A stretch of DNA of 64,000 bases from assembly GCF_000327385.1 (NCBI RefSeq), contig NW_008709110.1, positions 561,451-625,450 of the forward strand. The letters run 5' to 3'. Both the position numbers and the translations under genes were made by a program. Origin of the DNA: Lottia gigantea. Its lineage: Eukaryota; Mollusca; Gastropoda; Lottiidae. Positions 59,400-64,000 of the stretch are shown piece after piece; the stretch's first letter is position 1; each line of letters begins with the position of its first letter. The notes beneath the pieces are model-generated. The model was not told the origin of the DNA. It did no database searches and saw only the letters and a program-made list of their open reading frames with translations.

Positions 59400-62300
59400 T
59401 GTTGATTGTTTTATTATGATTCCTTATATTCAATTTGATAGCAAGCTGTTTTGATAGTTCATTTTATATTTATTATTTTTACGTTTCAGTTTATTTGATG
59501 ACAATTTAGATTTTGTACGTAATAGTGCACATTTTTACCACGTGACATTCCTTCTAGAAAATTTTTGTGGACTAAAAATAAAGATAAATGTCTAGAAAGC
59601 CTATTTATCGATCTTCTTGTGAGGCGTAGTTCCCCTATTTTAGGTTTTTATAAGACCTTTCTTTTGATTATCAAATCTTAATGGAACCAGCATGCCACAG
59701 ATCCGACATTCGGAAACCGGTTTAATATTTTTCATGATTTCGACAAATCATAACTCTCAAACCCTCTTCCAGAATAACGGAAGAGGTAACCGATTTGTAG
59801 ACTTGATTGTCATAAATATTATTAATAGAAGGAACACAAAAGCACTTGATAACCAGGCATTACTTTTCTCATCACCACGTGCTCGTTCCCGCTTTGACTA
59901 TATTTTTCCAGAACCTTGTGGAGTGAAGAAGTTGGTAGGTCTTTGTAAATGTGCGGTCATCTTAGGCTTAAACATTGATCACGGTAGAGAAGCGTACAAC
60001 ATAAATCAGAGAGGGTATTATTTTAAATGATATCGCCACGCTTCTCTCTCTAAGATTGAGGTGAAAATATGAAATGATTATTTGGCTTGGACATGATGTC
60101 GGTGAAGAAGTGGGTCATTTTCATGCAGTGTCTGTTGCCAGGACAGCGACACAAAATCTACTCTTCTTCGAGGCCTGCTTATTCAATTAAGCTGATTCTA
60201 ATAATTGTCCACAGCCACTGCAGTATAGCTCACGATAAGTCCACAGCCGTTCTCAATGAGGTTTAAGTGTGCCCACGTGGGAATATCATCGTCTTTGACT
60301 ATCCTGTGTCTAACACGGAGGAAACCTTGTAGAAATATACAATGTATTGTCTCAACCTATACCAGGAATAGTATTTACTAAGCCTAACGCAGACACGGGT
60401 CAAGATCATTGGCATATTGCTTTATTAGAATAAACTGGTATTACAAAAGTTCGAAATGGCTAGAAAGCCATTTGTGATCATTTAATGTAATTCTGCCGAA
60501 CGATAAATATCCAGTACCACTACTTATGATGGGAACTGCAAAATGAAACTCAGAATCCGAAATATATTTGCAAAATTAAGTTTAAACGTAGGGTTTATAG
60601 AATACAGCTTGCTTATGATGTAATTTAAGAATATTTGCTATGTGACTTGTGGATGATGCAAATTTATACCCTGAGGCAAGCTATAACAAAGTGTATTTAA
60701 TTTACACTATGACTCAATTTATTGTTTAATTTAACTTCTTTCTTTCTAGATGTAGATGATGAATGGTTTTGACATTCCTTTTTTATTCACGATGAAAATG
60801 TTGAGGTCATGGCAAAAACCTGGTATCTCTTAATCATTTCAGTAAGTTCTTTTTTGGTGAAACAAATCTGGGTGGTTTTTTTTACTGTGGATGATGATAC
60901 AAAGTAAAGATTCTGTATAAATCTTTGAAGAAAGAAAACTGGTCTTTCACTTGGCTGACACAGTAGAATGTATTTATATACTCTTTATTTGACGGCATTA
61001 CTGGTCAACTTGCATGGTATCATTCACAATTCACATAGCCAACGTCATTTATTTCAATTCAGTTTTGATTGACTTAGTGGTCATTGAAATAGATTTATGG
61101 CCATGAATCCGTGGGTATTGACTAAAGTTCATATTTGATGTGTTTATAGCTTGTTAACCTCCAGTAGAGATGCTTGAAGCATTGCACAATTCATACATGT
61201 GTAATCTACCGATGTTGTCGGGTTTCTATCACTTTTGCATGTTGTCCACCGCTCTACTGGCGGGATACCCGATCCTACCGATTTTTGTATTTTTAACTGA
61301 TCAAATTTTCACGGGACCTACCGTTTTCAATGTTCAAATTCTCTACCATAAATCAACAAAATATCTATCATCACTTGTATCCTAATTGCCAGTAACACGC
61401 GTTAATCTCAACACGTAATAATATTATCATTGCCCGATTAATTAATCCCCCAATTAAGATGGTAATTTGATCTGTTTTCACCTTGTAATGTGTATTTTAA
61501 GCCCACATGACACACTTTTTATAACAACATCCGGTAGATTCTACTTTCGCTTTTATAATAAATTTTACGGTAGCCCTACTTTTACTAAAAAACGAAATCT
61601 TGAAGTCTTCTCAGTATTTTATACCGTCAGTGTCAATCTGCGAGGTCTATAATAGGCCTATATAACATAGACGTCGTTTCAGAATTATTTTTCATTATCG
61701 GTAGATTATCATACGCGACTGGATGTCTAATTCTTATGTAAACTCAAATTTCGTTTCATAAAATCGTTTTGTAATTTTACTATAGCCTGTAAACATTCAT
61801 TTGATTGCCTGCATAACAGGCTTACTTATTACAAGTCTTACCATTCCGAAGAACGTCAAAATGGAAGCGGAAAATTCAATTCAATACTTCGTGAGAGTGT
61901 TGCAGGCAAAGTATTTAATGATCGGACTGGAGATATTTAAGATGTGATGAATTACACCTTTGGAAAAAGTAACATTGCCAGTATATATTGCTTTCAGAAC
62001 ATACTGATTTTTAATATGGTACATGTATGATGTAGGCCTACCGGTACCATTTAATTTAGACGGCTGGGATCATGCTTGCTTTCTTGTTTTCAAACATCAT
62101 TTAACCTTGACATTATTTTGGATTCAATCAATACTGAAAAATGATAATATCAAATTTTTTTTGGGCCCCTAAATTTGAAATATCAGGCACTATTTCTAGA
62201 ATAATCCATAATTATAGATTGTTAATTTTAACTGCGTCATGTAGGCCTATGATCAATTTAGTTAATTTACAAGGCTTAAAGTTTATTTAAAGAAAAAAGA

Positions 62301-64000
62301 ATCAATTTGGAGTTTCAAATCCGTAATTTACGCGCTTTGGAAAAATCTCCCGACTTTTCACCCAATCTCCAGATTTTTCAAGGCAAATCTCCAGATTTTT
62401 TTTCCGGACCTGTACACATGTATGCAATTTCATCCTAAACTTTCATTGCTAATTCACACGAGTATTCCTTTTGAAAACTGGAGTACTTCAATTACAAACT
62501 GATTGTTTTCCAGATACCGATAACTGATGTTATGGATTGAAAATACATCTGTATTGGTATCACCTGATACAATAACTTGTTAAGTACAACACAGGTATAG
62601 TTTTAATTCCACATTTAGATTATTTCTTTTATGACAAATTAGTTTACGAAGTGCTGTGAATGATGTATGAAATACTAACATTGTTCTATCTCTGATTGTC
62701 ATTGATGAATAAATTCATTAACTTGTCCTGACACAGCCCTGAAACTATTTTGGTGAAACTGAAAATAAAGTTAACCATTTGCAATTTAGTTCTACATTTC
62801 AAATCCAACGAAGCTTCTGTAGCACTTTATATCCTGTAATATGTTTAAGTTTCTCATCAAAAAGAAAATTAAATTACATAAATTGACTTGTTAATGATGT
62901 CTCATTATTTGCTACTGCTGAATAACTTTGATTATCTTTTTTGTTTGCTGAAACAAGTCAGATATTGTCCCTTGTATCATGGCATTTCTTTCAACATGAA
63001 ATAATGTAATATTTATCATTTTTAGATGCTAAAGATGTATTGAATAATTCAAGCCAATAGGTAAGATGGTATTAATTTGACGTTAATTAAAAATCACTAA
63101 GTCATGAATGATGATAATTACCTGTCAGATTATAATAATGTTGATATCTGCGTTTTAGTCTTTCGCTCCTATCTGACATGACTTTGTTTAAAAATGAATT
63201 TTGGTTTTCTTTTCCTCTACTAGCTTCACTAGTTTTAAGTTCAATAGTTTTAAGGCATGCAAGCCTGGAAATAGCGCCGGTCATCGGTCATTGACCAGCG
63301 ACTTTAACCTTTTTGACAGGCGACCTTAGTGTACTGCCGGTCGTTAAGACAGGCGACCATGAATATTCATACAAAAAAATATATCACGAAATTTTCAATC
63401 GCAAATGAAAGTTGGCTTCTCGATCATGCAAGTCTACGATGTCTATGAATATAACAGTGAGCATAATACGGTTCGGTAGTCGCGTACGCCCTAGTCGGAA
63501 ATTGCAATATGATTTTAACATACAACTCATACGATTGGTCATTCAGGTTAACAACATTGACATTGCGCATGTCACATTCAAAGTTTCATTAAAGGCTGCT
63601 ATTGCTTAATTTTAAATGTAAATTCAGGGTGATTTTGGTCTATAATATCACGTTTAAACGCAGTAGAAATATTTTAGGGACCTGATATATGATAAAACCG
63701 AAATATTTGTGTAATTGTGTTAATCTTAATAAAGTCGAAACTGAACACAACTCTAGAATTTCATAAGAATTTTTTTTGCCTAGAAAAATTTCGTGACTAG
63801 GCTCCTTGTGTAAAAATTTACGGCGTGCCAGGTCTATACTTAGTAATGGCTGGAATAAAATGTCAAACTGTCGCCTTTTAAGGATTGAAAATGTCCAATT
63901 AAACACCAAAAAACGGTCTGTAACTGTGGAAACAGTCAACAAATGGAAGACGGGCCGACTGGCTGAAACTTTTCCAAATTTATGGCTCAAAGTCCACCAA
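59400..64000. other. Intergenic DNA, no gene recognised
   Basis: Several frames of 60-116 codons occur but none shows a domain, signal peptide or convincing exon boundaries. CpG content is somewhat higher near 59.7-60.3 kb and 63.2-63.6 kb than elsewhere. A short cluster of GGCGACC/GCCGGTC words lies at about 63273-63353. The window ends without a supported feature. Confidence 0.4.

Noticed and set aside
59692-60030. 112-codon plus-strand frame
   Set aside because: No domain, signal peptide or splice context; composition looks random.
63640-63990. 116-codon minus-strand frame at the window end
   Set aside because: No recognisable motif; could be part of an exon or repeat cut by the window but cannot be supported.

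Overview
The window is animal nuclear DNA: AT-rich, with many short exons bounded by GT-AG introns and no bacterial operon features. Two diverged units of a repeat that resembles one common in mollusc genomes, plus a pair of secreted shell- or mucus-type repeat proteins, suggest a mollusc, possibly a limpet-like gastropod. That assignment is inference. All exon ends were read by eye from splice sites, reading phase and remembered homologues.

Layout. 1-1405: Penelope-like retroelement remnant (minus), lying in an intron of the next gene. 1421-10255: 3' part of a protogenin/DCC-type receptor (plus; two Ig domains, five FN3 domains, one membrane helix, cytoplasmic tail). 13511-16550: divergent BiP/GRP78 paralogue (plus, six exons). 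20337-20627: small helical protein (minus). 22601-24225 and 25580-28891: head-to-head pair of secreted proteins with different low-complexity repeats but the same leader, intron phase, furin site and Cys-containing C-terminal domain. 29190-29508: hAT-like MITE. 32384-41855: SWT1 RNA endonuclease (minus, 20 exons) with an N-terminal WW domain. 42679-45066: two opposed copies of a TA-flanked MITE on either side of exon 1 of the next gene. 43911-51480: ER mannosidase I MAN1B1 (plus, 11 exons), with a 48-bp minisatellite in one intron. 54849-57949: canonical BiP ending in HDEL (minus), with a 5'UTR intron and a promoter at about 59.2-59.3 kb holding an exact ERSE and a UPRE. 59.4-64 kb: no gene recognised.

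How the genes relate. Three genes act in the ER: canonical BiP, a BiP paralogue with a weakened retention tail, and MAN1B1, which trims Man9 and feeds ERAD. The two BiP genes share the lengths of coding exons 1-5, so the copy arose by DNA-level duplication. The strongest candidate for an undescribed system is the secreted pair at 22.6-28.9 kb: one ancestral gene seems to have split into two divergent secreted polymers that keep a common terminal domain.
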